A stretch of DNA of 64,000 nt from Azospira oryzae (GCF_004217225.1 NZ_SHKM01000001.1:1092137-1156136), one strand, 5' to 3'; counted from the first letter of the stretch, positions 44,874 through 55,746 are shown. Notes: generated from the letters alone by a model not told the origin. Numbers and translations are program-made.

Positions 44874-46286
44874 ATGCACGCTGAGCACACCGAGCAGTAC
44901 ATCGAAAACAAGACTTTCGACGAAATCCAGGTGGGAGACTCTTCCACCCTGATCCGGACCCTGCGTCCGGAAGACATCAAGCTGTTCGCCATCATGTCGG
45001 GGGATGTGAATCCCTCCGTGGTGGACCCGGAATTCGCCCAGAGCGGCATTTTCCGGGAGGTGGTGGCCCATGGCATGTGGAGCGGCGCCCTCATTTCCAC
45101 CGTGCTCGGCACCCAGTTCCCGGGGCCGGGCACCATCTACATCGACCAGTCCCTGCACTTCTCCCGGCCGGTGACCATCGGCGACACGGTGACCATCACC
45201 ATCACCGCCAAGCAGAAGTTCGACCATAACAAGCACATCCTCTTCGACTGCCAATGCACCAACCAGGAAGGCCTGCAGGTGGTGAGCGGCACCGCCGAGG
45301 TGCTGGCGCCGACGGAGAAGATCCGCCGCGAGCGGGTGCATCTGCCCGAATTCACCATCAGCGACAAGGAAGCCCGCTACCAGGCCCTGCTGGCCACCGC
45401 CGCCGGCCTGGAACCCATTCCCGTGGCCGTGGCCCATCCCTGCGATGCTGAATCCCTGAAGGGTCCCATCTTCGCCGCCCGGGCCGGCCTCATCGAACCC
45501 TTCCTGGTGGGGCCGGAGGCCAAGATCCGCTCCGTCGCCGAAGAGAACGGCCTGGACCTGACCGGCATCCGCATCGTCAATACCCGCCATAGCCACGAAT
45601 CCGCCGCCATGGCCGTGACCCTGGTGCGCAACGGCGACTGCGAGGCCCTGATGAAGGGCAGCCTGCACACCGACGAGCTGATGGGCGAGGTGGTATCCCG
45701 GGCCAACGGCCTGCGCACCTCCCGCCGCATCTCCCACGTCTTCTACATGGACGTGCCCACCTATCCCAAGCCCATCATGATCACCGATGCGGCCATCAAT
45801 ATCGCGCCGACCCTGGAAGACAAGGTGGACATCATCCAGAATGCCATCGACCTCTTCCACATCCTGGGCAACCCGGAACCCAAGGTGGCCATCCTGTCCG
45901 CCGTGGAGACGGTCAATCCCAAGATCCAGTCCACCCTGGACGCCGCCGCCCTGTGCAAGATGGCCGACCGGGGCCAGATCAAGGGCGGCCTGCTGGACGG
46001 CCCCCTGGCCTTCGACAACGCCGTTTCCCTGGTGGCTGCCAAGACCAAGGGCATCAAGTCCGCCGTCGCCGGCCAGGCCGACATCCTGGTAGTGCCTGAC
46101 CTGGAGTCCGGCAACATGGTGGCCAAGCAGCTGGAATACCTGGCCAACGCCCTTTCCGCCGGCGTCGTGCTGGGTGCCAAGTGCCCCATCGTGCTGACCT
46201 CCCGCGCCGATACCGCCGAGACCCGCACCGCCTCCTGCGCCATCGCCGCCCTGATGGCCCACGCCTACCGGAAGCAGAACCAATGA
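44874..46286 (+). CDS. bifunctional MaoC enoyl-CoA hydratase / phosphate acetyltransferase
   Basis: 470 aa fusion. Residues about 10-150 are a MaoC hot-dog hydratase domain (FAIMSGDVNPSVVDPEFA...VVAHGMWSGALIS, containing the catalytic D and H). Residues about 165-465 are a phosphate acetyl/butyryltransferase (PTA_PTB) domain with HSHESAAMAVTLVRNGDCEALMKG and a VPDLESGNM block. The hydratase could be vestigial or channel crotonyl-type thioesters; the second domain makes acyl phosphate from acyl-CoA. A GGGAGG site precedes the ATG at 44874. Its stop overlaps the ackA start (ATGA). Confidence 0.92.
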   Translation: MHAEHTEQYIENKTFDEIQVGDSSTLIRTLRPEDIKLFAIMSGDVNPSVVDPEFAQSGIFREVVAHGMWSGALISTVLGTQFPGPGTIYIDQSLHFSRPVTIGDTVTITITAKQKFDHNKHILFDCQCTNQEGLQVVSGTAEVLAPTEKIRRERVHLPEFTISDKEARYQALLATAAGLEPIPVAVAHPCDAESLKGPIFAARAGLIEPFLVGPEAKIRSVAEENGLDLTGIRIVNTRHSHESAAMAVTLVRNGDCEALMKGSLHTDELMGEVVSRANGLRTSRRISHVFYMDVPTYPKPIMITDAAINIAPTLEDKVDIIQNAIDLFHILGNPEPKVAILSAVETVNPKIQSTLDAAALCKMADRGQIKGGLLDGPLAFDNAVSLVAAKTKGIKSAVAGQADILVVPDLESGNMVAKQLEYLANALSAGVVLGAKCPIVLTSRADTAETRTASCAIAALMAHAYRKQNQ

Positions 46287-47476
46287 CCCGCGCCGTCCTC
46301 ACCCTCAACGCCGGCTCCTCCTCCATCAAGTTCTCCCTCTACGAGCTGGAGAACGGCGGCGGCATCGCTGCGGAACCCGTGCTCTCCGGCCAGATCGACG
46401 GCATCGGCGTCAAGGCCCACATCAAGGCCAAGGACGACAAGGGCAAGAAGCTGGACGACGTGGACATCCCGCTCCAGGGCGATGCGGAAAGCCAGCACCA
46501 CGAGGCCCTGGAGTTCCTCATCTCCTGGCTGCACGACCATGAAAAGGGCTGGAAGATCGTGGCCGTGGGCCACCGGGTGGTCCATGGCGGCGAGCGCTAT
46601 TCGCGCCCCATGAAGCTCGACGACAACATCATCGAGCACCTGACCCGGCTCATTCCCCTGGCGCCCCTGCACCAGCCCCACAACCTGGACGGCGTCGATG
46701 CCCTGCGCACCATGATGCCGGAAGTGCCCCAGGTGGCCTGTTTCGACACCGCCTTCCACCGTACCCAGGCCCCCGTGGCCCAGGCCTTTGCCCTGCCCCG
46801 CTGGATCACCGGCGAAGGGGTCAAACGCTACGGCTTCCACGGCCTCTCCTACGAGTACATCGCCCGGGTGCTGCCGGACTACTCGCCCCGGGCCAATGGC
46901 CGGGTGGTGGTGGCCCACCTGGGCAACGGCGCCTCCATGTGCGGCATGGTGGATCGCAAGAGCCAGGTGTCCACCATGGGCTTCACCGCGGTCGAGGGCC
47001 TGATGATGGGCACCCGTACCGGCGCCCTGGACCCGGGCGTGATGCTGTACCTGATGGAAAACAAGGGCATGGACGTGAAGGCCCTGACCAAGCTGCTGTA
47101 CAAGGAGTCGGGCCTGCTCGGCGTTTCCGGCATTTCCCCGGACATGCGCACCCTGCTGGCCAGCGACAAGCCGGAAGCCAAGGAGGCGGTGGATCTCTTC
47201 TGCTACCGCGTGGTGCGGGAGCTGGGTTCCCTGGCGGCCGCCATCGGCGGCATCGACGCCCTGGTGTTCACCGGCGGCATCGGCGAGCACGCAGCCGAAG
47301 TGCGCCGTCGCGTCTGTCTGCAGGCCTCCTGGCTGGGCATCAGCATCGACGAATCGGCCAACGCTCTGCACGCCAACCGCATCAGCGAACCCCGCAGCAC
47401 CGTGGACGTGCTGGTCATCCCCACCAACGAGGAATGGATGATCGCCCGCCACACCGCCACCCTGCTCAACCTGTAA
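46283..47476 (+). CDS. ackA: acetate kinase
   Basis: 397 aa ASKHA-fold kinase. VLTLNAGSSSIKFSLY (phosphate-binding start), VGHRVVHGG, FDTAFH, RYGFHGLS, HLGNGASM, TMGFTAVEGLMMGTR and FTGGIGEHA are all intact. It converts acetyl phosphate (or propionyl/butyryl phosphate) and ADP to acid and ATP. It is translationally coupled to the upstream phosphotransacylase through a 4-base overlap, forming a complete acyl-CoA to acid plus ATP branch. Confidence 0.97.
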   Translation: MTRAVLTLNAGSSSIKFSLYELENGGGIAAEPVLSGQIDGIGVKAHIKAKDDKGKKLDDVDIPLQGDAESQHHEALEFLISWLHDHEKGWKIVAVGHRVVHGGERYSRPMKLDDNIIEHLTRLIPLAPLHQPHNLDGVDALRTMMPEVPQVACFDTAFHRTQAPVAQAFALPRWITGEGVKRYGFHGLSYEYIARVLPDYSPRANGRVVVAHLGNGASMCGMVDRKSQVSTMGFTAVEGLMMGTRTGALDPGVMLYLMENKGMDVKALTKLLYKESGLLGVSGISPDMRTLLASDKPEAKEAVDLFCYRVVRELGSLAAAIGGIDALVFTGGIGEHAAEVRRRVCLQASWLGISIDESANALHANRISEPRSTVDVLVIPTNEEWMIARHTATLLNL

Positions 47477-47493
47477 TAGCCGCAACACCCCTC

Positions 47494-47517
47494 GGCGGTC
47501 CGGACTCCCGGACCGCC
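47494..47517 (+). terminator. hairpin after ackA
   Basis: Perfect 10-base arms (GGCGGTCCGG/CCGGACCGCC) with a 4-base loop lie 17 bases after the ackA stop. No T-run follows; it may protect the mRNA end or act with Rho. Confidence 0.5.
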
Positions 47518-47728
47518 ACCGCCGCCCTTGGACGGCCCCGGCCATCGGCCAATCTCCCCACCGGATTTTGCGACCGGACTACCCCGGACCACCCCCTCCT
47601 CCCCCGCCCGCCCCCTAGGTATTTTTTGTTCCACCGGCTGCAAACGGAACCACAGTTTTATTGTCAAAAAATGTGCCAATCCTGATTTTTCCAGCCTTTC
47701 CGCGAACCACCCCGGGAACAGCGCAACA

Positions 47729-47771
47729 ACTACATCTAGTCAAGCATTTGCCTAGCACCACTACATGTAGT
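47729..47771. promoter_or_regulatory. tandem NrdR-type boxes upstream of nrdJ
   Basis: ACTACATCTAGT (47729-47740) and ACTACATGTAGT (47760-47771) are near-palindromes sharing the core CTACATNTAG, which fits the NrdR consensus CwATATaTwG at most positions. Their centres are 31 bases apart, three helical turns, the spacing typical of NrdR box pairs. The 372-base gap 47477-47848 otherwise holds the ackA hairpin; I see no gene in it. Confidence 0.72.
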
Positions 47772-47848
47772 AGCTTTACCTCCCATTCGACTCCGGACTA
47801 CCGGGGCATATTACCAACCGCATACCCACATTTTTGGAGAGGAAACCC

Positions 47849-50758
47849 ATGAATCAGGTCGCCGAACAGCTCTCCCTGTCCGCCATTCCCGAAGCACCCG
47901 AATTTGCCCCGCTGCCCGAGCAGGAAATCTCCACCGAAGTGCTGGTGGAAAAGTACGCCAAGGGCAAGGAAATGAACGTGCATGACGTGCGCCGCCGCGT
48001 TGCCCGCGCCCTGGCCGCCGTCGAACACGAGAAGGACCGGGCCAAGTGGGAAGAAAAATTTCTCTGGGCCCAGGAAAACGGTTTCGTCCCCGCTGGCCGC
48101 ATCAACTCCGCCGCCGGCACCGATCTCGCCGCCACCCTGATCAACTGCTTCGTGCAGCCCGTCGGCGACTCCATCGTCGAAGTGGTGGACGGCCGCCCCG
48201 GCATCTACACCGCCCTGGCCCAGGCCGCCGAGACCATGCGCCGCGGTGGCGGCGTCGGCTACGACTTCTCCTCCATCCGCCCCGTGGGCGCCCAGGTCAA
48301 GGGCACCCAGTCCCGTGCCTCCGGCCCCGTCTCCTACATGCGCGTCTTCGACCGCTCCTGCGAGACCGTGGAATCCGCCGGCGCCCGCCGCGGCGCCCAG
48401 ATGGGCGTGCTGCGCTGCGACCATCCGGACATCGAGGACTTCATCCACGCCAAGGACAAGGGCGACCTGACCAACTTCAACATCTCCCTGGGCGTCACCG
48501 ATGCCTTCATGCAGGCAGTGGAAGCCGACGGCGAGGTGGAACTGGTGCACAAGGCCGAACCCAACGCCGACATGAAGTCCCAGGGCGCCTTCCAGCGCGA
48601 GGACGGCATGTGGGTCTATCGCAAGGTACGGGCCCGGGACCTGTGGGACCAGGTGATGAAGTCCACCTACGACCACGCCGAACCCGGCATCCTCTTCCTG
48701 GACCGCATCAACAAGGACAACAACCTCAATTACTGCGAGCAGATCGAGGCCACCAACCCCTGCGCCGAACAGCCCCTGCCGCCCTACGGCTGCTGCTGCC
48801 TGGGTTCCATCAACCTGACCCTGTTCGTCAAGAACGCCTTCTCCGAACAGGCCGAGTTCGACTTCGACGCTTTCGGTGAAGTGATCAAGGTGTCCACCCG
48901 CATGCTGGACAACGTGCTGGACGCCACCCACTGGCCCCTGGAACGGCAGAAGGAAGAAGCCGCCAACAAGCGCCGCATCGGCCTCGGCTTCACCGGCCTG
49001 GGCGACGCCCTGGCCATGCTGCGCCTGCGCTACGACCGGGCCGAAGCCCGGGCCATGGCCTCCCGCATTTCCGAATTCATGCGCGACACCGCCTACCTGA
49101 CCTCCGTGGAAATGGCCAAGGAACGGGGCGCCTTCCCCCTCTTCAACGCCGAGCTGTATCTCTCCGGCGGCAACTTTGCCTCCCGCCTGCCCAACGAGGT
49201 CAAGGCCGAAATCCGCAAGCACGGCCTGCGCAATTCCCACCTGCTGTCCATCGCCCCCACCGGCACCATTTCCCTGGCCTTCGCCGACAATGCCTCCAAC
49301 GGCATCGAGCCGCCCTTCTCCTGGACCTACAACCGGAAGAAGCGCATGCCCGACGGCACCCTGAAGGAATACGCGGTGGAAGACTACGCCTGGCGCCTTT
49401 ACAAGCACCAGGGCGGCAATGTGGAAAAGCTGCCCGACTACTTCGTCACCGCCCTGGAAATTTCCGCCGCCGCCCACAAGGACATGGTGGCGGCCGTCGC
49501 CCCCTACATCGATACCGCCATCTCCAAGACGGTGAACGTGCCCGGCGACTACCCCTACGAGGATTTCCAGGACCTCTACGTGGAAGCCTGGAAGTCCGGC
49601 CTCAAGGGCCTGGCCACCTACCGGCCCAACAGCATCCTGGGCTCCGTGCTCTCCGTCGAGCCGACCAAGGCCCAGGCCCAGGCTGAAGAGGAAAAGAATC
49701 ACCCCCAGGATTTCGTCTCCGACGCCAACCGCCGCCTCTCCATCAAGAACCTGCCGGCCCCCGTGCTGGCCTCCCTGCGCTGGCCAGGCCGCCCCACCCT
49801 GCCGGAAGGCAACATGGCCTGGACCTACATGCTCGATTACCCCCAGGGCAAGTTCGCCCTCTTCGTCGGCCATGTGGAGCAGGAAGAGGAAGGCGCCCCG
49901 CGCCGCTCCTGGCCCTTCGAGATCTGGGTGAACGGTCCCGACGTGCCCCGCGGCCTGGGTGCCGTGGCCAAGACCCTGTCCATGGACATGCGGGCCAATG
50001 ACCGGGGCCTGCTGGAAATGAAGCTGGATGCCCTGGCCAAGACCCCGGGCGACGCTTTCGACCTGCCCTTCCCGCCCCACGGCGAGCACAAGCGCATGCC
50101 CTCCATCGTTTCCGCCATGGCCCAGGTGATCCACTGGCGTGTGGAGCAGCTGGGTGCCATGAAGCACGAAGGCCCGACTCCGGTGGTGGACGCCATGTTC
50201 AGCGCCAAGGAACCGAAGACCGGCACCGACGGCACCCTGTCCTGGACGGTGGATGTCTTCAACCCGACCACCGGCGAAGACTTCGTCCTGGGCCTGAAGG
50301 AAATCACCCTGCCCGACGGCGTCACCCGCCCCTACTCCATGTGGCTCTCCGGCAACTATCCGCGCGCCCTGGACGGCCTGTGCAAGCTGCTCTCCCTCGA
50401 CATGCGGGTGGTGGACCCGGCCTGGATCGGCATGAAGCTGCGCAAGCTGCTGGACTACCCGGAACCCCTGGGCGACTTCATGGCCTTCGTGCCCGGCACC
50501 CGCCGCCAGACCAACTACCCGTCCACGGTGGCTTACCTGGCCCAGCTCATCATCCACCGCTACGCCATGCTCGGCATCCTCGACGAGCAGGGCGTGCCCC
50601 TGCAGCAGATGGGCATCCTGGAAGCGCCGGAAGAAGCCTCCAACAGCGTTCGCCCCACCCAGGGCAAGCTGTGCAGCGAATGCGGCAATACCACGGTCAT
50701 CAAAAAGGATGGCTGCGAATTCTGCACCGCCTGCGGCGCCGTGGGCTCCTGCGGCTAA
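47849..50758 (+). CDS. nrdJ: adenosylcobalamin-dependent (class II) ribonucleotide reductase NrdJ
   Basis: 969 aa oxygen-independent ribonucleotide reductase. The catalytic barrel carries the family motifs [11 protein letters not shown] near the N-terminus, the [14 protein letters not shown] loop holding the radical-site Cys and Glu, and a PTGTISLAF phosphate loop. The C-terminus has a zinc-ribbon CSECGN...CEFCTACG, which likely carries the redox-active cysteines. The ATG at 47849 has GGAGAGG; an in-frame TTG upstream is ignored. It reduces ribonucleotides using B12, letting the cell make DNA with or without oxygen. Preceded by two NrdR-type boxes. Confidence 0.96.
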   Translation: MNQVAEQLSLSAIPEAPEFAPLPEQEISTEVLVEKYAKGKEMNVHDVRRRVARALAAVEHEKDRAKWEEKFLWAQENGFVPAGRINSAAGTDLAATLINCFVQPVGDSIVEVVDGRPGIYTALAQAAETMRRGGGVGYDFSSIRPVGAQVKGTQSRASGPVSYMRVFDRSCETVESAGARRGAQMGVLRCDHPDIEDFIHAKDKGDLTNFNISLGVTDAFMQAVEADGEVELVHKAEPNADMKSQGAFQREDGMWVYRKVRARDLWDQVMKSTYDHAEPGILFLDRINKDNNLNYCEQIEATNPCAEQPLPPYGCCCLGSINLTLFVKNAFSEQAEFDFDAFGEVIKVSTRMLDNVLDATHWPLERQKEEAANKRRIGLGFTGLGDALAMLRLRYDRAEARAMASRISEFMRDTAYLTSVEMAKERGAFPLFNAELYLSGGNFASRLPNEVKAEIRKHGLRNSHLLSIAPTGTISLAFADNASNGIEPPFSWTYNRKKRMPDGTLKEYAVEDYAWRLYKHQGGNVEKLPDYFVTALEISAAAHKDMVAAVAPYIDTAISKTVNVPGDYPYEDFQDLYVEAWKSGLKGLATYRPNSILGSVLSVEPTKAQAQAEEEKNHPQDFVSDANRRLSIKNLPAPVLASLRWPGRPTLPEGNMAWTYMLDYPQGKFALFVGHVEQEEEGAPRRSWPFEIWVNGPDVPRGLGAVAKTLSMDMRANDRGLLEMKLDALAKTPGDAFDLPFPPHGEHKRMPSIVSAMAQVIHWRVEQLGAMKHEGPTPVVDAMFSAKEPKTGTDGTLSWTVDVFNPTTGEDFVLGLKEITLPDGVTRPYSMWLSGNYPRALDGLCKLLSLDMRVVDPAWIGMKLRKLLDYPEPLGDFMAFVPGTRRQTNYPSTVAYLAQLIIHRYAMLGILDEQGVPLQQMGILEAPEEASNSVRPTQGKLCSECGNTTVIKKDGCEFCTACGAVGSCG

Positions 50759-50789
50759 GCGCAGCGCAACAATTTGATGCTATCCTCTC

Positions 50790-50817
50790 GGGCAGCCTGC
50801 GGGCTGCCCTTGTTTTT
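50790..50817 (+). terminator. rho-independent terminator after nrdJ
   Basis: An 8-base GC stem (GGGCAGCC/GGCTGCCC) with a 4-base loop and trailing TTGTTTTT, starting 31 bases after the nrdJ stop. Confidence 0.82.
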
Positions 50818-50874
50818 GGGGCACCGTACAACCAACAACACGACAGGCTACATCGAGACAAAAGACCCTTTTTC

Positions 50875-52038
50875 ATGACCAGTCGACTTGCACATATCGT
50901 CTGGCACCGCCTCACCGGCCTCATGCCCGGCGAGCTGAACCAGGCCGAGCTGGCCTGGCTGGTGTCACCCCATTTCCACCTCACTCTGCTCTCCCGGCGG
51001 CGTGCGACCATGATCGTGAACCGGGTGCGCCTGTTCGCCTTCCTCTTCGCCGTCCTGACGCCCCTGTGGAGCATCATCGACTACCTGGTCTTCCCCTTCC
51101 CATTGTGGTTCGCCCTGGCCTCCATGCGCATCCTGGCCAGCGTCGCCTTTGCCCTGCTGGTGCTCTACTACCGCCCCTCCGGCAGCCTCACGGACGCCTA
51201 CCGGGCCATGGCCATATTGTTTGCCATCCCCACCGTCTTCTACGTCGCCACCCACCAGTTGCTGGTCAATTACCAGCTGACCGGCATGCAGGCCGCCATC
51301 GGTGCCGGCTACGCCTTCCTGCCCTTCGTCCTGCTGGCGGGACTCTCCATCTTCCCCCTGACCCTGCTGGAGAACATCCTCTTCGCCCTGCCCATGCTGC
51401 TGGCCCAGGCCGTCTCCGGCATCATCAGCTGGGCCACCCTGGACTGGCCGTCCTTTGCCGGCGCCTTCTGGCTGCTGACCCTGATCACCGGTGTCTCCAC
51501 CCTGGCCGGACTATCCCAGCTCGCCTTCATGATCGCCCTGGTGCGCCAGGCCGTGCGTGATCCCCTCACCGGCATTTTCTCCCGCCGCAGCGGCGAGGAA
51601 GTGCTGGAACTCCAGTTCATCATCTCCACCCGCAGCAACGCTCCCCTGGCCATCGCCTTCCTCGACCTGGACAACTTCAAGGCCGTCAATGACCGCTATG
51701 GCCACGAGGCCGGCGACAGCGTCCTGGTGGGCGCCACCGACTCCATTTCGAACAATCTGCGCCGGGGCGACATGCTGGCCCGCTGGGGCGGCGAGGAATT
51801 CATCCTGATCATGCCCAACACGGACCTGGAACAGGCCCAGCAGGCCATGCGGCGGATGCGCCAGGCCGGCTTCGGCCTGCGTCCGGACGGCTCGCCGGTG
51901 ACCGCCAGCATCGGCATCGCCGAGCGCCTGGAAGACCAGACCCTGGACTGGAAAACCCTGGTGGAAAAGGCTGACCAGCGCATGTACCGCGCCAAGCAGA
52001 GCGGCCGCGACCGGGTGGTCTGCGACGACACCGTCTGA
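50875..52038 (+). CDS. membrane-bound GGDEF diguanylate cyclase
   Basis: 387 aa. The N-terminal half has about six hydrophobic helices (about residues 45-220), a MASE-like integral membrane sensor, followed by a GGDEF domain with GGEEF at 305-309. RRGD five residues upstream gives an intact I-site. The substrate-binding DLDNFKAVND motif is consensus. It is expected to make c-di-GMP in response to a membrane or small-molecule cue. The ATG at 50875 follows a T-rich region with no strong ribosome site. A strong terminator lies between it and nrdJ. Confidence 0.92.
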   Translation: MTSRLAHIVWHRLTGLMPGELNQAELAWLVSPHFHLTLLSRRRATMIVNRVRLFAFLFAVLTPLWSIIDYLVFPFPLWFALASMRILASVAFALLVLYYRPSGSLTDAYRAMAILFAIPTVFYVATHQLLVNYQLTGMQAAIGAGYAFLPFVLLAGLSIFPLTLLENILFALPMLLAQAVSGIISWATLDWPSFAGAFWLLTLITGVSTLAGLSQLAFMIALVRQAVRDPLTGIFSRRSGEEVLELQFIISTRSNAPLAIAFLDLDNFKAVNDRYGHEAGDSVLVGATDSISNNLRRGDMLARWGGEEFILIMPNTDLEQAQQAMRRMRQAGFGLRPDGSPVTASIGIAERLEDQTLDWKTLVEKADQRMYRAKQSGRDRVVCDDTV

Positions 52039-52055
52039 GCAACGGATGATCTCAA

Positions 52056-52085
52056 GCAAAAGGCCCGCAATTGCGGGCCTTTTGC
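52056..52085. terminator. bidirectional terminator (30-base perfect palindrome)
   Basis: Two perfectly complementary 15-base arms, GCAAAAGGCCCGCAA and its reverse complement, abut without a spacer. A/T runs on both flanks suit termination of both the diguanylate cyclase (plus) and the NUDIX gene (minus), which converge here. Confidence 0.85.
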
Positions 52086-52099
52086 TTTGGTGAGCTGGA

Positions 52100-52669
52100 T
52101 CACCAGCCTTCCTGCAGCACCTTTTCCGCCCAATAGAGGGCGGTGATGGTCTTGGCATCGGTCAGGCGCCCGTCGCGGATGGCGGCGGCAGCCTCCTCCA
52201 GGGACATTTCGATCACCTCCAGGTGCTCGCCGTGATCCAACTGGGGAGCAGACTCCCGGATCAGTTCCCGGGCCAGGAATATTTCGATGCGCTCGTTGGA
52301 GTAGCCGATGCAGGGATGCATGACCCCCAGATAGCGCCATTGACCCGCGGCATGGCCGGTTTCCTCACGCAGTTCGCGGATGGCGGTCTTCAGTATTTCC
52401 TCCCCCGGATCGATCTTGCCGGCAGGCAGTTCGAGGAACACCTGCCCCACCGGGTGGCGGTACTGGCGTTCGAAAAGCAGCTTGCCATTATCGAGCACGG
52501 CAATGATCACCACGGCACCGGGATGGACAATGTACTCCCGCACCCCCTCATGGGCGTCCGGCAGACGCACCTGGTCACGGCGAACATCGAGCAGGCGGCC
52601 CCGCCAGACCTGCTCGGTACTCAGGGTTTCTTCGACGAGATGGGCATCGGGCTTGGTTTGACGTTCCAC
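52100..52669 (-). CDS. NUDIX hydrolase, ADP-ribose pyrophosphatase type
   Basis: 189 aa. The complete Nudix box (GKIDPGEEILKTAIRELREETG, G-x5-E-x7-REUxEE) lies near residue 85, after an N-terminal beta domain (VWRGRLLDVRRDQVRLP) typical of ADP-ribose/GDP-mannose pyrophosphatases (NudF-like). It probably recycles ADP-ribose. No ATG is available; the GTG at 52669 has GGAG 6 bases upstream and is preferred to a TTG 27 bases earlier with no ribosome site. Confidence 0.9.
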   Translation of the reverse strand: MERQTKPDAHLVEETLSTEQVWRGRLLDVRRDQVRLPDAHEGVREYIVHPGAVVIIAVLDNGKLLFERQYRHPVGQVFLELPAGKIDPGEEILKTAIRELREETGHAAGQWRYLGVMHPCIGYSNERIEIFLARELIRESAPQLDHGEHLEVIEMSLEEAAAAIRDGRLTDAKTITALYWAEKVLQEGW

Positions 52670-52698
52670 GCATGGCTCCGGCAAGGGTTGCAACAAGG

Positions 52699-52731
52699 AA
52701 AAAGAAAACGCCCCGGGGCTGCCGGGGCGTT
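52699..52731 (-). terminator. rho-independent terminator of the nuo operon
   Basis: A 10-base stem (AACGCCCCGG/CCGGGGCGTT) with a 5-base loop lies 24 bases after the nuoN stop; read on the minus strand it is followed by TTTTCTTTTT. Confidence 0.9.
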
Positions 52732-52754
52732 GCTGAGCGGGGCTGGAAGGCGCC

Positions 52755-54233
52755 TCAGAGGGAGCGCACCAGGGCCACGGCGCAGAGGTACATCAGGGTC
52801 TGGGGGAACAGACCCAGCAGGGCCACGGCCAGGCCGTTGGCGGACAGCAGCAGCTTGGTGTCGAAGCCGGCGGCGATGGGGGTTTCGTCCAGGGGTGCAT
52901 CGAAGTACATCAGCTTCACCACCCGCAGGTAGTAGAAGGCGCCGATCAGGGAGAACAGCACGGCGGCGATGGCCAGCCACATGTAGCCGGCAGCGACGAC
53001 CGCCTGCAGCACGGCGAACTTGGCGAAGAAGCCGACGAAGAACGGGATGCCGGCCATGGACAGCATCACCACCATCATCATGCTGGCGAACCAGGGGCTG
53101 CGCTTGTTCAGGCCCTTGAAATCGTCCAGGGAGTCGGCCTCGAAACCGGCCCGGGCCAGCAGCAGGATCATGCCGAAGCCGGCCACGCTGGTGATGACGT
53201 AGGCCACCATGTAGAACATGGAGGAGCTGTAGGCATTCAGGGCGAAACGGGCATCGCCGCCGACCACACCGGAAACCATGCCGAGCAGCATGAAGCCCAT
53301 GTGGGAGATGGCGGAATAGGCCAGCATGCGCTTGATGTTGGTCTGGGCGATGGCAGCCAGGTTACCGATGGCCATGGACAGCACGGCCAGGATCATCAGC
53401 ATCTGCTGCCAGTCGGGCGCCAGGAAGAACAGGCCGTTGACCAGCAGGCGGATGACCATGGCGAAGGCGGCCAGCTTGGGAGCGGAGGCAATGAACAGGG
53501 TCACCGGGGTGGGAGCGCCGTGATAGACGTCCGGAATCCACATGTGGAAGGGAACCACGCCCAGCTTGAAGGCGATGCCGGCCACCAGGAACACCAGGCC
53601 GAAGACCAGGATGGTCTTGTTGACCGCGCCCTGGGCCAGGGCCTGGGCCACCTGGGTGATTTCCAGGGTGCCGGTGGCACCGTAGACCATGGAAATGCCG
53701 TACAGCAGCAGGCCGGAGGCCAGGGCGCCGAGCACGAAGTACTTCATGGCGGCTTCGGTGGCCTGGGTCGAATCCCGGTTCAGGGCGACCATGGCGTAGA
53801 CCGACAGGGACATCATTTCCAGGCCCAGGTACAGGGTCAGCAGATGGTTGGCGGAAATCATCACCATCATGCCCAGGGTCGCCAGCAGCACCAGGACGTA
53901 GAACTCGCCCTTGGCCATGGAGACCCGCTCGGCGATGTAGCCGCGGGCATAGAAGAGCACCACGATGACCGTGAGATCGAGGAACAGCTTCAACAGGTCC
54001 GCCATCAGGTCATCGACGAACATGTTGGAGAAGGTATAGGTGATCTCCCCCGTGCTGGTCATGTAGGTGATGGCGGCGCAACCGACCAGGGTCAGCTGGG
54101 TCAGCGCGAAGGTCAGGGTGCGGGCCTTGCTCTTGACGAACAGGTCCACAATGAGGATCACGCAGGCCATGGCCAGGATGAAGAGTTCCGGCGCTGCCGG
54201 CAGCAGGTCGGGAATAACGAAATTCGTCAGCAT
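52755..54233 (-). CDS. nuoN: NADH-quinone oxidoreductase subunit N
   Basis: 492 aa antiporter-like membrane subunit of complex I with about 14 helices. The conserved core ([21 protein letters not shown] and [19 protein letters not shown]) includes the Lys and Glu used in proton pumping. Two starts are possible, 54245 and 54233; the second gives [16 protein letters not shown], typical of betaproteobacterial NuoN, with GGAAG upstream. Last gene of the operon, followed by a terminator. Confidence 0.96.
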   Translation of the reverse strand: MLTNFVIPDLLPAAPELFILAMACVILIVDLFVKSKARTLTFALTQLTLVGCAAITYMTSTGEITYTFSNMFVDDLMADLLKLFLDLTVIVVLFYARGYIAERVSMAKGEFYVLVLLATLGMMVMISANHLLTLYLGLEMMSLSVYAMVALNRDSTQATEAAMKYFVLGALASGLLLYGISMVYGATGTLEITQVAQALAQGAVNKTILVFGLVFLVAGIAFKLGVVPFHMWIPDVYHGAPTPVTLFIASAPKLAAFAMVIRLLVNGLFFLAPDWQQMLMILAVLSMAIGNLAAIAQTNIKRMLAYSAISHMGFMLLGMVSGVVGGDARFALNAYSSSMFYMVAYVITSVAGFGMILLLARAGFEADSLDDFKGLNKRSPWFASMMMVVMLSMAGIPFFVGFFAKFAVLQAVVAAGYMWLAIAAVLFSLIGAFYYLRVVKLMYFDAPLDETPIAAGFDTKLLLSANGLAVALLGLFPQTLMYLCAVALVRSL

Positions 54234-54244
54234 GGCGGCTTCCA

Positions 54245-55726
54245 TTATTGGAGTTTGCTCTGGGCCACGTGCTGCAGCAGGTCATTGACCGACGCATGCA
54301 TCACTTCGGTGAAAGGCAGGGGATACAGGCCCATGCCCAGGACGCACAGGGCCAGGATGGCGAGGAAGAAGAATTCCCGTGCATTGATGTCTTCCAGTTC
54401 GGCCACGTGGCTGTTGGCGACGGCGCCGAAAACCACCCGCTTGTACATCCAGAGGGTGTAGGCAGCACCGACGATCATGGTGGTGGCGGCAGCGAAAGCA
54501 ACCCAGAAGTTGTACTCGACGGCCCCCAGGATCACCATGAACTCGCCGACGAAGCCGGAGGTGGCAGGCAGGCCGGCATTGGCCATGGAGAAGAGCATGA
54601 AGAAGGCGGCAAACTTGGGCATGGTGTTCACCACGCCGCCGTAATCGGCGATCTGGCGGCTGTGCATGCGGTCATACAGCACGCCGATGCAAAGGAACAT
54701 GGCGCCGGAAACGAAGCCGTGGGAAATCATCTGCACCAGCGCACCCTCGACGCCCAGGGGGTTGAGCATGAAGAAGCCCAGGGTGACGAAGCCCATGTGG
54801 GCGATGGAGGAGTAGGCCACCAGCTTCTTCATGTCGGCCTGCACCAGGGCAACGAAACCGATGTAGATGACGGCAATGAGGGACAGGCCGATCATCAGGC
54901 CGGACAGCTCATGGGATGCATCGGGAGCGATGGGCAGGGAGAAGCGCAGGAAACCGTAGGCACCGAGCTTCAGGGCGATGGCGGCCAGCACCACGGAACC
55001 GCCGGTGGGCGCTTCCACGTGGGCATCGGGCAGCCAGGTGTGCACCGGCCACATCGGCACTTTGACTGCGAAGGCCACCAGGAAAGCCAGGAACAGCCAG
55101 ATCTGGGTGGTCAGATCCAGGGGCAGCTGATGCCAGTCCTGGATGGAGAAGGAACCGCCGGACTGGAAGAAGAGATAGATCAGGGCGATCAGGAAAAGCA
55201 GGGAGCCCATCAGGGTGTAGAGGAAGAACTTGATGGCGGCGTAAACCCGGTTGGGGCCGCCCCACATGCCGATGATCAGGTACAGGGGAATCAGGCTGGC
55301 CTCGAAGAAGACGTAGAACAGCACGCCGTCCAGGGCACAGAAGATGCCGTTGAGCAGACCGGACATGATCAGGAACGCGGCGTTGTACTGGGCCACCCGC
55401 TGCTCGATCACCTTCCAGCCGGCCAGCACCACCAGAATGGTGATGAAGGCGTTGAGGATGACGAAGGGCATGGAAATGCCGTCCACCCCCAGGTGGTAGT
55501 TGATGTTGAAGGGAGCGATCCAGGAGGCCTGTTCGACGAACTGCATGGCACTGGTGGCCTTGTCGAAACCGGTATAGAGCGGCAGGGTCACCAGCAGACC
55601 CAGGACGGCTCCGAGCAGGGCCAGGCCGCGGGCCAGGGGCGCGTTGCGGTCGGAGCCGGTGAACAACACCACCAGACCGGCCACAATCGGGGTCCAGATG
55701 GCGAGAGAGAGCAAGTAACCAGACAT
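54245..55726 (-). CDS. nuoM: NADH-quinone oxidoreductase subunit M
   Basis: 493 aa antiporter-like subunit with about 14 helices. The signature [19 protein letters not shown] and the [22 protein letters not shown] block with conserved Lys/His/Glu residues are intact. It forms part of the proton-translocating arm between NuoL and NuoN. It starts 20 bases after nuoL, and its stop lies just before nuoN. Confidence 0.97.
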   Translation of the reverse strand: MSGYLLSLAIWTPIVAGLVVLFTGSDRNAPLARGLALLGAVLGLLVTLPLYTGFDKATSAMQFVEQASWIAPFNINYHLGVDGISMPFVILNAFITILVVLAGWKVIEQRVAQYNAAFLIMSGLLNGIFCALDGVLFYVFFEASLIPLYLIIGMWGGPNRVYAAIKFFLYTLMGSLLFLIALIYLFFQSGGSFSIQDWHQLPLDLTTQIWLFLAFLVAFAVKVPMWPVHTWLPDAHVEAPTGGSVVLAAIALKLGAYGFLRFSLPIAPDASHELSGLMIGLSLIAVIYIGFVALVQADMKKLVAYSSIAHMGFVTLGFFMLNPLGVEGALVQMISHGFVSGAMFLCIGVLYDRMHSRQIADYGGVVNTMPKFAAFFMLFSMANAGLPATSGFVGEFMVILGAVEYNFWVAFAAATTMIVGAAYTLWMYKRVVFGAVANSHVAELEDINAREFFFLAILALCVLGMGLYPLPFTEVMHASVNDLLQHVAQSKLQ

Positions 55727-55746
55727 ATTGATCCCAGTCTTCTAGC

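Noticed and set aside
47477-47848. Cobalamin riboswitch before the B12-dependent reductase
   Set aside because: I looked for a B12-box-like element and multi-stem leader and saw none; NrdR-type boxes explain the region better.
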